A DNA stretch of 64,000 nucleotides from Competibacter_A sp003527885 (GTDB lineage: Bacteria > Pseudomonadota > Gammaproteobacteria > Competibacterales > Competibacteraceae), in contig DAORPQ010000002.1 of NCBI GenBank assembly GCA_035442025.1, positions 1 through 64,000 on the forward strand, given 5' to 3'. The notes under the pieces were generated by a model. That model ran no database searches and was not told where the DNA came from. It was given only the letters and a program-made list of their open reading frames with translations. Numbering within the stretch: position 1 is the first letter of the stretch; each line of letters opens with the position of its first letter. Of the stretch, positions 42,238-50,509 are shown one piece after another. Position numbers and translations under genes: made by a program.

Positions 42238-42510
42238 ATGGCTCGATTGGTGAACTGCATCAAACTCGGCGTCGAGGCCGAGGGCCTGGACCGGCCGCCT
42301 TATCCCGGCGAACTGGGCAAACGCATTTTCGAGAACGTGTCGAAGCAAGCGTGGCAACAATGGTTGCGGCAACAGACCATGCTGATCAACGAATATCGGT
42401 TGACGCCGTTCGAACCCAAAGCCCGCCAGTTTTTGGAAGAGCAGATGACGCAGTTCTTTTTCGGGACGGGAGCCGCGCCGCCGGAGGGTTATGTTCCGCC
42501 CGAGGGCTGA
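42238..42510 (+). CDS. yggX: Fe(2+)-trafficking protein YggX
   Basis: 90 residues, normal for YggX. Conserved start ARLVNCIKLGVEAEGLDRPP with the Cys, then PGELGKRIFENVSKQAW and LINEYRLTPFEPKARQFL. Protects Fe-S enzymes such as MutY from oxidative damage. Cotranscribed with mutY on spacing. Confidence 0.97.
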   Translation: MARLVNCIKLGVEAEGLDRPPYPGELGKRIFENVSKQAWQQWLRQQTMLINEYRLTPFEPKARQFLEEQMTQFFFGTGAAPPEGYVPPEG

Positions 42511-42516
42511 GCGCGC

Positions 42517-42545
42517 TTGACGGAAACCGCGCGAGTTGTTTAAAT
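42517..42545 (+). promoter_or_regulatory. Promoter of the tRNA-Phe gene
   Basis: TTGACG (42517-42522), a 17-base spacer and TTAAAT (42540-42545), followed by a GCGCG discriminator as in stringently controlled stable-RNA promoters. It ends 26 bases before the tRNA. Confidence 0.75.
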
Positions 42546-42571
42546 GCGCGTCTTTCGCGCCGCGCGATTCC

Positions 42572-42647
<76 letters not shown>

Positions 42648-42655
42648 ACCACATC

Positions 42656-42686
42656 AAGGGCTTGGATTTCTCCAAGCCCTTTTTTT
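42656..42686 (+). terminator. Intrinsic terminator of tRNA-Phe
   Basis: An 11-pair stem (42656-42666 with 42671-42681) on a TTTC loop, followed by further T to 42686. Classic Rho-independent terminator 8 bases after the CCA end. Confidence 0.95.
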
Positions 42687-42755
42687 GTCGGTTGTGCGGG
42701 CGGTGACCGGCAAGCGCTTGAAGCCGTCGAGCGCGTGGAAATTTGACCGCCAACT

Positions 42756-43145
42756 TCAGTTGTAGCGATAGCCGTAGTCGTCGCGCCAAGCATCACGATC
42801 ATAACGGTCGCGCCGGGCGTGTTCGTAGGCGCGGTGAAGCTCATAGCGGTACTGCTCGATCTGGCGATTCAAACGGTCCAGCCGGACTCGTTCAAACCGG
42901 ACCGCAGGCCAGTCTCTCCTGAGACGCGCTTGGTCGTGAGCCCATTCCACGCGGCGTCGCTCCGCCATCTCTTGATGCAGTTTCGCGCGCAGGTACTGAA
43001 TGCGCTCAAAGTGGTCGTGGCTTCTTGACCATTGCCGGTCACTGCGGGTTTCCCAACCGGCGCCAGCGCTGCCATAGGCAAAGGCCGGCGCGGCCAATAA
43101 GGTACTCAGTAAAGCGGCGGCGCTCAAAAGGAAGGTCTTTTTCAT
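42756..43145 (-). CDS. Small secreted Arg/Tyr-rich protein
   Basis: 129 residues with a clear signal peptide (MKKTFLLSAAALLSTLLAAP, cleaved after AFA). The mature part is very rich in Arg, Asp, Tyr and Glu, forms a probable amphipathic coiled coil (about 45-105) and ends RYN. It resembles small periplasmic hypothetical proteins of the Spy/CpxP size class, but I see no LTxxQ motif. Single gene; function unknown. Confidence 0.75.
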   Translation of the reverse strand: MKKTFLLSAAALLSTLLAAPAFAYGSAGAGWETRSDRQWSRSHDHFERIQYLRAKLHQEMAERRRVEWAHDQARLRRDWPAVRFERVRLDRLNRQIEQYRYELHRAYEHARRDRYDRDAWRDDYGYRYN

Positions 43146-43386
43146 CGCGTCTATCCTTCAGGTAATGGAAAGCCAAACAGACGGGTGAGTCGAATGGTGA
43201 CCGGTCCCCGCCGTGAGGCCATTTTTACGGTAACGCGGCTGAAAAAGGGCTTAACGTGTTTCTTGGGCGAATAGGTTACACGGATGGGGAAACTCGGTTA
43301 AAGGTCGGAGCAATTCCGCGAGATTCCGGGATAAGTTGGCGCGAGCCGTGCACGATGATGCGCTATTGCCACCAGGAGAGACTGCG

Positions 43387-44151
43387 ATGCCTTCCGAAAT
43401 CGAGAATTCCAGCCAGTGGGTCAATGCAGCCGCTGAATTGGTGATTGCCGGAAAAAAGCTGAAGGTGGAAATGCCCGTGCCGGCGGGACCGGTTCGGCTG
43501 AGCGACATGCTGCCTTTTTTCCGCTATCTGACCGACTCGTTCGTCGGCTTGGCCGAGGAAAACGCGCGGGCGGCTGGAGCCACCGTGTCTTGCAAGAAAG
43601 GTTGTGGCGCCTGTTGTCGGCAACTGGTGCCAATCGCCGAAATCGAAGCCCGCCATCTTGAGGAACTGGTCGGGCGACTGCCCGAGCCGCGAAGGTCGGA
43701 AATACGCGCTCGGTTCGAGCGCGCCCGCCAGCGTTTGCAAGCGGCAGGCCTATTGGACGCCTTGCTCGAACCGGGCCAGATCGCCGAAGAAGCCGTCGTG
43801 CCGCTCGGCTTGGCTTATTTCGGTTTGGGAATCGCTTGCCCGTTTCTGGAGGATGAATCCTGTTCGATTCATGCCGAGCGACCTTTGGCTTGTCGTGAGT
43901 ATCTGGTTGTTTCGCCCGCCGAACATTGCGCCAGCCCTAGCGCCGAGTCGATCGAGCCCGTGAAGCTGGTGGTGCATACCGCCAAGGCGATCAGGGCGAT
44001 GACGGCGGCCTGGAGCAGCCACGGCGTCCGTTGGGTGCCGTTGGTTCTGGCCGCGAGTTGGGCGGAGACCCACGCCGATACAACGCCGTTGCGTCCGGGG
44101 GTCGAGTGGGTGCGAGAGGCGTTCGCCCGCGTGACGGGCCGGCCGGTGTGA
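43387..44151 (+). CDS. YkgJ-type cysteine-cluster protein
   Basis: 254 residues from the ATG at 43387, which has AGGAGA upstream. Contains the CxxxCGACC motif (SCKKGCGACCRQLVP, about residue 63-77) and a second group, ACPFLEDESCSIHAERPLAC (about 156-175), together the signature of the UPF0153/YkgJ family thought to bind Zn or an Fe-S cluster. Function unknown. Converges with the endonuclease-fold gene, 8 bases apart. Confidence 0.88.
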   Translation: MPSEIENSSQWVNAAAELVIAGKKLKVEMPVPAGPVRLSDMLPFFRYLTDSFVGLAEENARAAGATVSCKKGCGACCRQLVPIAEIEARHLEELVGRLPEPRRSEIRARFERARQRLQAAGLLDALLEPGQIAEEAVVPLGLAYFGLGIACPFLEDESCSIHAERPLACREYLVVSPAEHCASPSAESIEPVKLVVHTAKAIRAMTAAWSSHGVRWVPLVLAASWAETHADTTPLRPGVEWVREAFARVTGRPV

Positions 44152-44159
44152 ACGGGCGC

Positions 44160-45110
44160 TCAGTCTGGGCCGGCGAAGGCGGGGAACAGCGCCAAGACCG
44201 GGTCATGGTCGCTGGCCGGTTCCGGCCCGTGGGGTGCGGCGTCGCTGTTGGGGTGAGGGATGCGCACCGCCGCGCCGCCGCGCAGGGCCGGACTGACCAG
44301 AATATGGTCCAGCGCCTGGGGTTGGCCGCCGTGACGGCGGGTGTAACACTGCCCGCGCGGCTGGTCGTCCAGCAGATTGTGAAACCGTTCGCCCTTGAGC
44401 AACTTGAGCGTCTTGGAGCCCGGCACGTCGTTGAGATCGCCCAGGATGACGATGGCGGCTTGAGGGTCGCAAGCCAGTAGGTCGGCGGCGAACTGCTGGA
44501 CGATCTCGGCTTGGGCGTGGCGCTGCTTCTTGGCGTAGTCCTCTTCGCGGCGGTCTGGCGCGCGCATGGACTTGAAATGGCAAACGATCACGAACAAACG
44601 CCGCCCGGCGCTCTCGAACTCCGCCGCCAGCGCTTTGCGGCTGGGCGCCCAATGGCGGTGGTGGTCGCCCGCAAAGGCGGGGTGGACGGGTGCGATGCGG
44701 CCAGGATTGAGCGTCAGGCTGGGGCCGTCGCCGCTGAAGCGAATTCCGTTGCTAGCCTCCGGGCCGGCGTTGCCCCGGTCGGAGAAACGCACCCGCGCCG
44801 GATCGAACAGCAGCCCGACCCGGATGTTGGCGCCGGCCATGCCGCCGTCGCGGTCGGCCAACGGGGGGATTTCCCGGTAAGCGTAGCTCGGCCCACCGGC
44901 GCCCGTCACCGCCTCGATCAGCGCGCGATAGGCGGCATCGGCTGGAACGGGTTCCCCCGCTGGCCCCGTGCGTTCTTGCATGATTTCCTGAAGGGCCAAA
45001 ATGGCCGGTCCGGCCAGCTCGGCGGCGATCTGGGCGCCCAGACGTTGGAGGCGGGCTGGCGGGGCGGCCGCGCTCAGATTGCAGAGGTTGAAGGTGGCGA
45101 TGGACAGCAT
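44160..45110 (-). CDS. Endonuclease/exonuclease/phosphatase-fold protein
   Basis: 316 residues without signal peptide. DNase I-like fold markers: ATFNLCNL at the N-terminus (metal-site Asn), ILALQEIMQE (catalytic Glu at about residue 42), VIVCHFKS (His), VILGDLNDVPGS (Asp-Asn pair, about residue 220) and the C-terminal ASDHDPVLALFP (catalytic His). All key residues are present. Substrate (DNA, lipid phosphate or other phosphodiester) cannot be told from sequence. Confidence 0.9.
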   Translation of the reverse strand: MLSIATFNLCNLSAAAPPARLQRLGAQIAAELAGPAILALQEIMQERTGPAGEPVPADAAYRALIEAVTGAGGPSYAYREIPPLADRDGGMAGANIRVGLLFDPARVRFSDRGNAGPEASNGIRFSGDGPSLTLNPGRIAPVHPAFAGDHHRHWAPSRKALAAEFESAGRRLFVIVCHFKSMRAPDRREEDYAKKQRHAQAEIVQQFAADLLACDPQAAIVILGDLNDVPGSKTLKLLKGERFHNLLDDQPRGQCYTRRHGGQPQALDHILVSPALRGGAAVRIPHPNSDAAPHGPEPASDHDPVLALFPAFAGPD

Positions 45111-45203
45111 GGGGGTTTCTCGTGACGGCCTCCGTCAAGAGTATCGCGAAACCGCGCGCCTCGCTGCCGTACCGTGCGTGGCTCGCCCGAAATCCGCCCA
45201 GGC

Positions 45204-46577
45204 TCAGCCGCCATTGGCCTGGAAGCGCAGGCGCGCTTGCACCAAGGCGCCGCCGAGTGCGCCGCGACCGATATCTAGCCGGCCGTAGTAGACCTCTTCC
45301 ACCAAATCCCGCACCACGGCCAAGCCGATGCCGTGACCGGCGACCGTGGGATCGGCGCGCTGGCCGCGGCCGAGCAGCAGCGGCGCTTGGTCGGCGGCGA
45401 TGCCGGGCCCGTCATCCTCGACCTCCACCACCAGTTCGGTTCGGCCGTCGCGATCGGCGGGATAAGCGCGCAGCATCACCTGTCGCCGGCACCACTTGCA
45501 GGCGTTGTCCGCCAGATTGCCGATAATCTCCAGCAAATCGCCTTCGTCGCCGTAAAACATGGTCGACGCCGCCACCTCGCTGCTCAAACGGAGCGAACGG
45601 CTGGCATAGACTTTGGCCAGCGAGTCCTGAATCTTGCGGGCGATGGGGGCGACCGGCAGCGGCGCGCTGAGCGCGATCCGACCCGAAGCGGCGGCGCGCT
45701 GCAACTGATAATCCACCGTGCGGTTCATCCGCTCCACCTGTTCGCCCAAGGTCTGTTGCAGCTCATCGAGAGCGGCCCGGTTTTCCAGGGTGCCGCGCAG
45801 GACGGCCAACGGCGTTTTCAAGCTGTGGGCCAGATCGGCCAAGGCGTTGCGGTAGCGCTCCAGCCGGGCGTGGCTCTGCCGCAGCAGCGCGTTCAGGTTG
45901 GCGGTGAGCGGCAGCAGCTCGTCGGGATAGCCACCGCTCAATTCGGCCCGCTGGCCGGTCTCGATATCCTTGACTTCGGTGGCCACCCGCCGCAGCGGTT
46001 TCAAGCTCCAGCGCAAGATCAAGCCTTGCACCGCCAACAGCACGCCGGTGGCGGCCAGCAGCCAGCCCCACAAGCCTTGGCGGAAGCTCCAAAGCTGGTC
46101 GAGATATTCGCCCTGGGTTTCAGCCACCCGAAAGGTATAAGCCTGGTACTGGTTGGGGTTGATTTCCCAGTTGACCGTAAAGGCCAAGATAAACAGGGGT
46201 GAACCGTCGGCGGTTTCCAGCGGTGCGAATTGCGTTTCGCCCGCGTTGCGCACCGCCGGAAAGAACGGCAGCGCCTGCCCGAGCAGCGAGGGCGAACGCC
46301 AGATCAAATTGCCCTGGCTGTCCATCACATCCGCGTACAGGCCGGAATCCGGGGTGGAAAAGCGGGCTTCGGTCAGAGTTTGGGGTAGGGTGAGGCGCTT
46401 GAAAGCGTCCAGCTCGGCCGCACCCAGCAACATGTGGACTTGCGCTTGCAGGCGGTTCTGGACGGAGGTCAGCGCGGTGTCTCGGAACGCGCCATCCAGG
46501 GTCAGCCCGGTCAGGCCGAGGAAGGCGGCCAGCACCACGCTAGCGGCGACGAGCAGCCGGCCCCGCAGAGAATGCAT
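45204..46577 (-). CDS. Sensor histidine kinase (PhoQ-like)
   Basis: 457 residues. Span at about 8-28, periplasmic sensor of about 140 residues (PhoQ-like PDC size), second span at about 168-190, HAMP, HisKA with DLAHSLKTPLAVLRG (His251), and HATPase with EIIGNLADNACKW and the DDGPGI and GHGIGLAVV boxes. Follows its response regulator by 6 bases. The pair looks like PhoPQ-type systems that sense divalent cations or membrane stress; acidic clusters of true PhoQ are not obvious, so the signal is uncertain. Confidence 0.93.
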   Translation of the reverse strand: MHSLRGRLLVAASVVLAAFLGLTGLTLDGAFRDTALTSVQNRLQAQVHMLLGAAELDAFKRLTLPQTLTEARFSTPDSGLYADVMDSQGNLIWRSPSLLGQALPFFPAVRNAGETQFAPLETADGSPLFILAFTVNWEINPNQYQAYTFRVAETQGEYLDQLWSFRQGLWGWLLAATGVLLAVQGLILRWSLKPLRRVATEVKDIETGQRAELSGGYPDELLPLTANLNALLRQSHARLERYRNALADLAHSLKTPLAVLRGTLENRAALDELQQTLGEQVERMNRTVDYQLQRAAASGRIALSAPLPVAPIARKIQDSLAKVYASRSLRLSSEVAASTMFYGDEGDLLEIIGNLADNACKWCRRQVMLRAYPADRDGRTELVVEVEDDGPGIAADQAPLLLGRGQRADPTVAGHGIGLAVVRDLVEEVYYGRLDIGRGALGGALVQARLRFQANGG

Positions 46578-46583
46578 CGACGC

Positions 46584-47267
46584 TCAGCCGGCGGAGCGTT
46601 CCAGCCGGAAGCGATAACCGCGACCCCGCAAGGTTTCGATGGGGTTGAGCGTGCGCTCGGGGTCCAGCTTGCGGCGCAACCGACCGACCAGCACCTCCAG
46701 CACGTTGCTGTCGCGGTCCTCGTCTTCCTGATACAAGTGTTCGGTCAGCTCGGTCTTGGAAATGACCGTGCCGGCGTGCAGCATCAGATACTCCAGCAGC
46801 TTGTACTCGTAAGCGGTCAATTCGACCGGTTGGCCGACCAAAGTGACCTGCTGGGCGCCGGTGTCCAGGGCGATCGGCCCGCAGGACAGCACCGCTTGGG
46901 TCCAGCCGCCGGTGCGCCGGATCAAGGCGCGCAGCCGCGCCAGCAACTCTTCCATGTAGAAGGGCTTGACCAGATAATCGTCAGCGCCCGCTTCCAGTCC
47001 TTCGACCTTATCTTGCCAGCGCCCGCGCGCGGTCAGGACCAGGATCGGAAAGCGCCGCCCCGCCGCCCGCCATTGCCGGATGACATCGATGCCCGACAAA
47101 TCCGGCAGGCCCAAGTCCACCACGGCGGCGTCCAACGGATATTCCTGGCCCAGATACAAGCCGCCGCGACCGTCCGAGGCGGTATCGACCGCATAGCCCT
47201 GTTCGCGCAGTTGCGCGGTCACCCGCTCCAGCAGAGGTGCTTCGTCTTCGATGATCAGGATGCGCAT
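46584..47267 (-). CDS. OmpR/PhoP-family response regulator
   Basis: 227 residues from the ATG at 47267. Receiver (residues 1-115) with acidic pair E7-D8, phospho-acceptor Asp51 (VVDLGLPD), and Lys in YLVKPF; winged-helix DNA-binding domain (about 130-222) with LTAYEYKLLEYLM and GRGYRFRLE. Second gene of the PepSY-regulator-kinase operon. The divergent promoter region carries two matched direct-repeat boxes that are good candidates for its binding sites. Confidence 0.95.
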   Translation of the reverse strand: MRILIIEDEAPLLERVTAQLREQGYAVDTASDGRGGLYLGQEYPLDAAVVDLGLPDLSGIDVIRQWRAAGRRFPILVLTARGRWQDKVEGLEAGADDYLVKPFYMEELLARLRALIRRTGGWTQAVLSCGPIALDTGAQQVTLVGQPVELTAYEYKLLEYLMLHAGTVISKTELTEHLYQEDEDRDSNVLEVLVGRLRRKLDPERTLNPIETLRGRGYRFRLERSAG

Positions 47268-47296
47268 AAGGGTTGTCCGCGCCGGCGTTGGATCGC

Positions 47297-47632
47297 TCAA
47301 TCCCGCATTCGGCCGCTGTCGGGATCGTAGTGGAAATTGCGGACCCGTCCGTCGGGTTGCAGGATGCGGACCCGGTAACCCGGCCGGCCGTCGCGATCCG
47401 AACCTTGCACGCCCAGCACCCGACCGCCGGTAGCCTCGCGCGCGGCGTTGGCGGCGCGGTCTGGATCGGCGAACTGGCGAGGAGGCGGGCGAAATTCCCG
47501 GCCGCGCGGCGGCTCGCCGTAATCGCCACCCCGGTTGCGCCAAAACCCTTGCGCCTGCACGCCGCCGGCGACCAGCAAGCCGGCCAGCGCCAGCAACGCC
47601 AGACCTCGTGATCGCTGAAACTTGTCGGACAT
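47297..47632 (-). CDS. Small PepSY-like secreted protein
   Basis: 111 residues from the ATG at 47632. Signal peptide to about residue 28 (VQAQ), an Arg/Pro-rich region, then a single PepSY-like unit (about 60-111: RAANAAREATGGRVLGVQGS and YRVRILQPDGRVRNFHYD). First gene of an operon with the two-component system, a common arrangement in which the PepSY protein may modulate the sensor in the periplasm. Confidence 0.83.
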   Translation of the reverse strand: MSDKFQRSRGLALLALAGLLVAGGVQAQGFWRNRGGDYGEPPRGREFRPPPRQFADPDRAANAAREATGGRVLGVQGSDRDGRPGYRVRILQPDGRVRNFHYDPDSGRMRD

Positions 47633-47693
47633 GGTGGGCGGCTTCCAGATAAAAGCGATGGATGGGATGAGCTTATAGCGTAGCGAGTTAAGA

Positions 47694-47710
47694 ATGAATC
47701 CGCACTGAAC
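47694..47710 (-). promoter_or_regulatory. Direct-repeat operator for the leftward PepSY-regulator operon
   Basis: On the minus strand: GTTCAG-N5-ATTCAT, followed 16 bases later by TATAAG as -10 (47672-47677), so the box covers the -35 position. It is 61 bases from the PepSY ATG. Two hexamers 11 bases apart are the layout of PhoP/PmrA-type sites. Confidence 0.55.
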
Positions 47711-47758
47711 CACCAACCGGTTGCTCGGGCGGCTCGCTAGGGCGGTGATCCGAACTAT

Positions 47759-47775
47759 ATTCAGTATGGATTCAG
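47759..47775 (+). promoter_or_regulatory. Direct-repeat operator for the rightward secreted-protein gene
   Basis: On the plus strand: ATTCAG-N5-ATTCAG, a perfect hexamer repeat. It agrees with the box at 47694-47710 at 13 of 16 core bases when both are read toward their own gene (RTTCAGTRYGGATTCAK). It lies 91 bases before the ATG at 47867. Confidence 0.55.
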
Positions 47776-47866
47776 CCGGCCGCTTCTAGGCTGAGCCACA
47801 GCAACCAACGATATAGAAAGTAACGCCCCAAGAAAAGAATTGAGCGAGCAAATGAGAGTGAGACCC

Positions 47867-48703
47867 ATGAAAAGATGGCAAGCAGGATGGATGGCGCTGC
47901 TGGTCGCGCTGGCCCCGATCACGGTTTCGGCGCAGCGCTCGGCGGTCGATGATGTCGAGGTCGAAGTGATCGGTGACCGTGGCGGTCCCCTTCCAGAATA
48001 TCCGCTGCGGCGCGACGAGCGGCCGGGCGTTTACAAGGCGTACCTGGAGGCCAGGCGCGGCCAGAAATATTCTATCCGGCTGCGCAATCGCACGGACCGG
48101 CGCATCGGCGTGGTGGTCGCGGTGGACGGCCGCAACATCGTGTCCGGCGCGCGTTCCGAACTCCAGCCAGACGAGCGGATGTACGTGCTCGGGCCTTACC
48201 AGCAGGAAACCTACGAGGGTTGGCGAACCGGCAAGAACCGGATCAACCGCTTCTATTTTACCGATGCCGGCGATTCCTATGCGGGTTCGTGGGGCGACTA
48301 TTCCGCCATGGGCGTGATCGCGGTGGCGGCGTTTCGGGAAGTGGCGCCGCGCTGGGAGCGCGAAGGCGACCGTTACAGCACCCAACGCGGCTCCGCGCCA
48401 CCGGCGGCGGAATCAGCCCCTTCCGCCGGCGCTGCCCGCAAGAGCCCGGAACCGGGTACCGGCTACGGCGAAACCGAATGGTCGCCGTCCAGACAGGTGG
48501 AATTCACCCCCGAGCGGCGGCCGTTTTCCCAATTTTTCATCAAGTATGCGTGGCGTGACACGCTGTGCCGGCAGGGGGTGATCGATTGCGCCCAGACCGA
48601 CAGCCGGCCGCCGCGCAACCGCTTCTGGGACGAGCGGGATGATCGCTTCGCCCCGCCGCCCCCTCGCCGCGAGCGTTACGACGATCGGGAGCAGTGGCGG
48701 TAA
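47867..48703 (+). CDS. Secreted protein of unknown function, candidate two-component target
   Basis: 278 residues from the ATG at 47867; an ATG at 47852 is possible. Signal peptide ends near residue 24 (TVSAQ). Residues 25-170 look beta-rich (KYSIRLRNRTDRRIGVVVAV, MYVLGPYQQETYEGWR), the rest is Pro/Arg-rich with two Cys (DTLCRQGVIDC). No family recognised. It faces the PepSY/regulator/kinase operon across a spacer with paired operators, so it may be controlled by that system. A perfect 19-pair hairpin follows. Confidence 0.8.
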   Translation: MKRWQAGWMALLVALAPITVSAQRSAVDDVEVEVIGDRGGPLPEYPLRRDERPGVYKAYLEARRGQKYSIRLRNRTDRRIGVVVAVDGRNIVSGARSELQPDERMYVLGPYQQETYEGWRTGKNRINRFYFTDAGDSYAGSWGDYSAMGVIAVAAFREVAPRWEREGDRYSTQRGSAPPAAESAPSAGAARKSPEPGTGYGETEWSPSRQVEFTPERRPFSQFFIKYAWRDTLCRQGVIDCAQTDSRPPRNRFWDERDDRFAPPPPRRERYDDREQWR

Positions 48704-48727
48704 ACCACCGCAAAAGTCGAGGCGTTC

Positions 48728-48770
48728 GCGGTGAGTCGCCCTCCCGGTTCTCGGGAGGGCGACTCACCGC
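48728..48770. terminator. Perfect 19-base-pair hairpin between convergent genes
   Basis: The arm 48728-48746 is exactly complementary to 48752-48770 with a GTTCT loop. There is no T run on either side, but length and position between two convergent gene ends point to a bidirectional terminator or transcript-stabilising element. Confidence 0.75.
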
Positions 48771-48808
48771 AATTGGCGTCCGCTTCCGGTCTTCCCGGCA
48801 AATTCCGC

Positions 48809-50344
48809 CTATGAAACCGCCTGCCAAGGTCCCGCCAGGGAGGCCGGCGGATCGGCCAGCGACTGAAATCTGATCAACCGTACGGCGCTGCGCTGGCGGT
48901 GGCCCGCCAGCGGCATGAGGCCGCGCGCCAGTATTTCTTGCAGCGCCCGCTCGCCCAGCAAGATTTCGGTGGTGGGTTGCAGCACCCGCTCCCCGGAATC
49001 CTCATAAGTGTGGCCGGGCAAGTCGTCGAGTTCGGCCATGGAGCCAAGCCCTTCACTCCAGCCGCTTTCGACGAACTCCGCCGCGATCAGTCGCGCGCAG
49101 ATAAAGGCCGGGTTACCCCAAAGATAAGCGGCGGGATCGCGCCCCGCCGGCATTTCCTCGAAAGGAAATAGTTCGGTGGGATCGGTTTTTGGGCCGTAAG
49201 GCAGCCGCAGCAGGACGCGCGGCAACGCCAGACCCAGCCAGGGCGCCACCGCGCTGGCCCTCAGCCGTCTCCAGTGCCGCCGGCCGTCTTCTGGCAGGGC
49301 TGACCACGAGGTGGGATCGGCCAACGCCGCCGGCGACGGAGCCCCCAGCGCTTCCGGCAAAGCGGCCGCCAGAAAGGGGCCGCCGGCATGGGCGGCCAAG
49401 GTTCCCAAAGCGCCCAGTAGGGCCACGTCCTCGGCCGTGGCGCCGAACTGGTAATCGCCGATCAACAACGACCGGAGCGGCCCGTCGTCCATACCGGCGT
49501 CGCGCTCGTCCAGCAGGGCGCGTAGCGCAGTCGCTCGCGGCTCTCCAGCCGCCGCGCGCAAGTCATCCAGCAACTCCTGGCGGGTGACATCTAACAGCTC
49601 GATGCAAACTTCCGTGTTATCAACATTCATGACGAGGTCGTGTACGCTCCGCCACGTCGCCTCCAGGGCTTGAAACGCGGGATGGTGCAAGATCGCGCGA
49701 AGTTGTGCGCCGATGGCGGTATCCACCGCGGCCACCCAGCTCTTTTGCTGGGGATCGATGTTCACGATGTGCGGCCGGACGACGGCTTGCAGCAAGCCGG
49801 CGAGTGCGCCGCTACTCGGATCGGTGAGCCGTGCCGGCGCGGGGCCGGCCGGCCGGCCCAACAAACGTTCGAGCAGGGCGGGGTCGCGCTCTTCTGCGGT
49901 AGGGCCAGTTTCGGATCGGGTGGATTCTGGCGCGGGACCCAGATTCAGCTCGGCCGCAGCCCGCGCGAAGCTGGCCGGATCGAGCAGGCGAGCACGGGTG
50001 CGGCGCAAAGCCTGAAAAAGTTCCAGGCTCCGATAGAGCGCGTCAGGGTGAAAATCGTCGATACTGGCAAAACTGATCGCGATGGCGGCGCTGCCCGTTT
50101 CGCCAGCGAGCGGCAGGCGCAATGCGGGCGCCAGCCGCGCCATGACGGCATCGAGCGTATCGGCGTCTACCCGCGACAGGGGTCGACCGGGGCGTTCGCC
50201 GGGAGCGGAGGGAGAGGGGGTTCGGTGCTCGCGCCCGCTGAAATCCGCCATGATCAGGATGCGCGCGGGTGCGTCCGGGTGCTGGCGACGCGGAGCCGAA
50301 ACGGATTTCGGGAGGGTGAACTGGAATTCCGTGCGACCTGGCAT
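48809..50344 (-). CDS. Fused TssB-TssC-like type VI secretion sheath protein
   Basis: 511 residues. The N-terminal 125 residues resemble TssB/VipA (EFQFTLPKSVSAPRR, ARILIMADFSGREHR, SRVDADTLDAVMARLAPALR, FHPDALYRSLELFQALR); the rest resembles TssC/VipB (ILHHPAFQALEATWRSVHDL, LLIGDYQFGATAEDVALL, LPGHTYEDSGERVLQPTTEI). Normal systems use two proteins of about 165 and 495 residues, so this is a shortened fusion. The C-terminal handshake strands of TssC seem altered. Divergent from vgrG; no other sheath, baseplate or ClpV gene is in the window, so it may be a spare or specialised sheath component. Confidence 0.8.
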   Translation of the reverse strand: MPGRTEFQFTLPKSVSAPRRQHPDAPARILIMADFSGREHRTPSPSAPGERPGRPLSRVDADTLDAVMARLAPALRLPLAGETGSAAIAISFASIDDFHPDALYRSLELFQALRRTRARLLDPASFARAAAELNLGPAPESTRSETGPTAEERDPALLERLLGRPAGPAPARLTDPSSGALAGLLQAVVRPHIVNIDPQQKSWVAAVDTAIGAQLRAILHHPAFQALEATWRSVHDLVMNVDNTEVCIELLDVTRQELLDDLRAAAGEPRATALRALLDERDAGMDDGPLRSLLIGDYQFGATAEDVALLGALGTLAAHAGGPFLAAALPEALGAPSPAALADPTSWSALPEDGRRHWRRLRASAVAPWLGLALPRVLLRLPYGPKTDPTELFPFEEMPAGRDPAAYLWGNPAFICARLIAAEFVESGWSEGLGSMAELDDLPGHTYEDSGERVLQPTTEILLGERALQEILARGLMPLAGHRQRSAVRLIRFQSLADPPASLAGPWQAVS

Positions 50345-50509
50345 GAGGCTGGACCTCCGGGCGTGATGAGGGTGTTAAGAGTCTAGTGCATCGAAGACTG
50401 GCCGCGCGAAGACTCCGGTCGGCTGTCTGTCTGGCTCTTTTTTTGCAAAGCGTTACTGCTAGACTGAACGTCGGTTGCGTGCGACAACGGGATTAGGGAG
50501 CTCGGAATC

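Noticed and set aside
50420..50450. T-rich stretch upstream of vgrG as a terminator
   Set aside because: A run of seven T exists but no stable stem lies before it, and both flanking genes point away from it.
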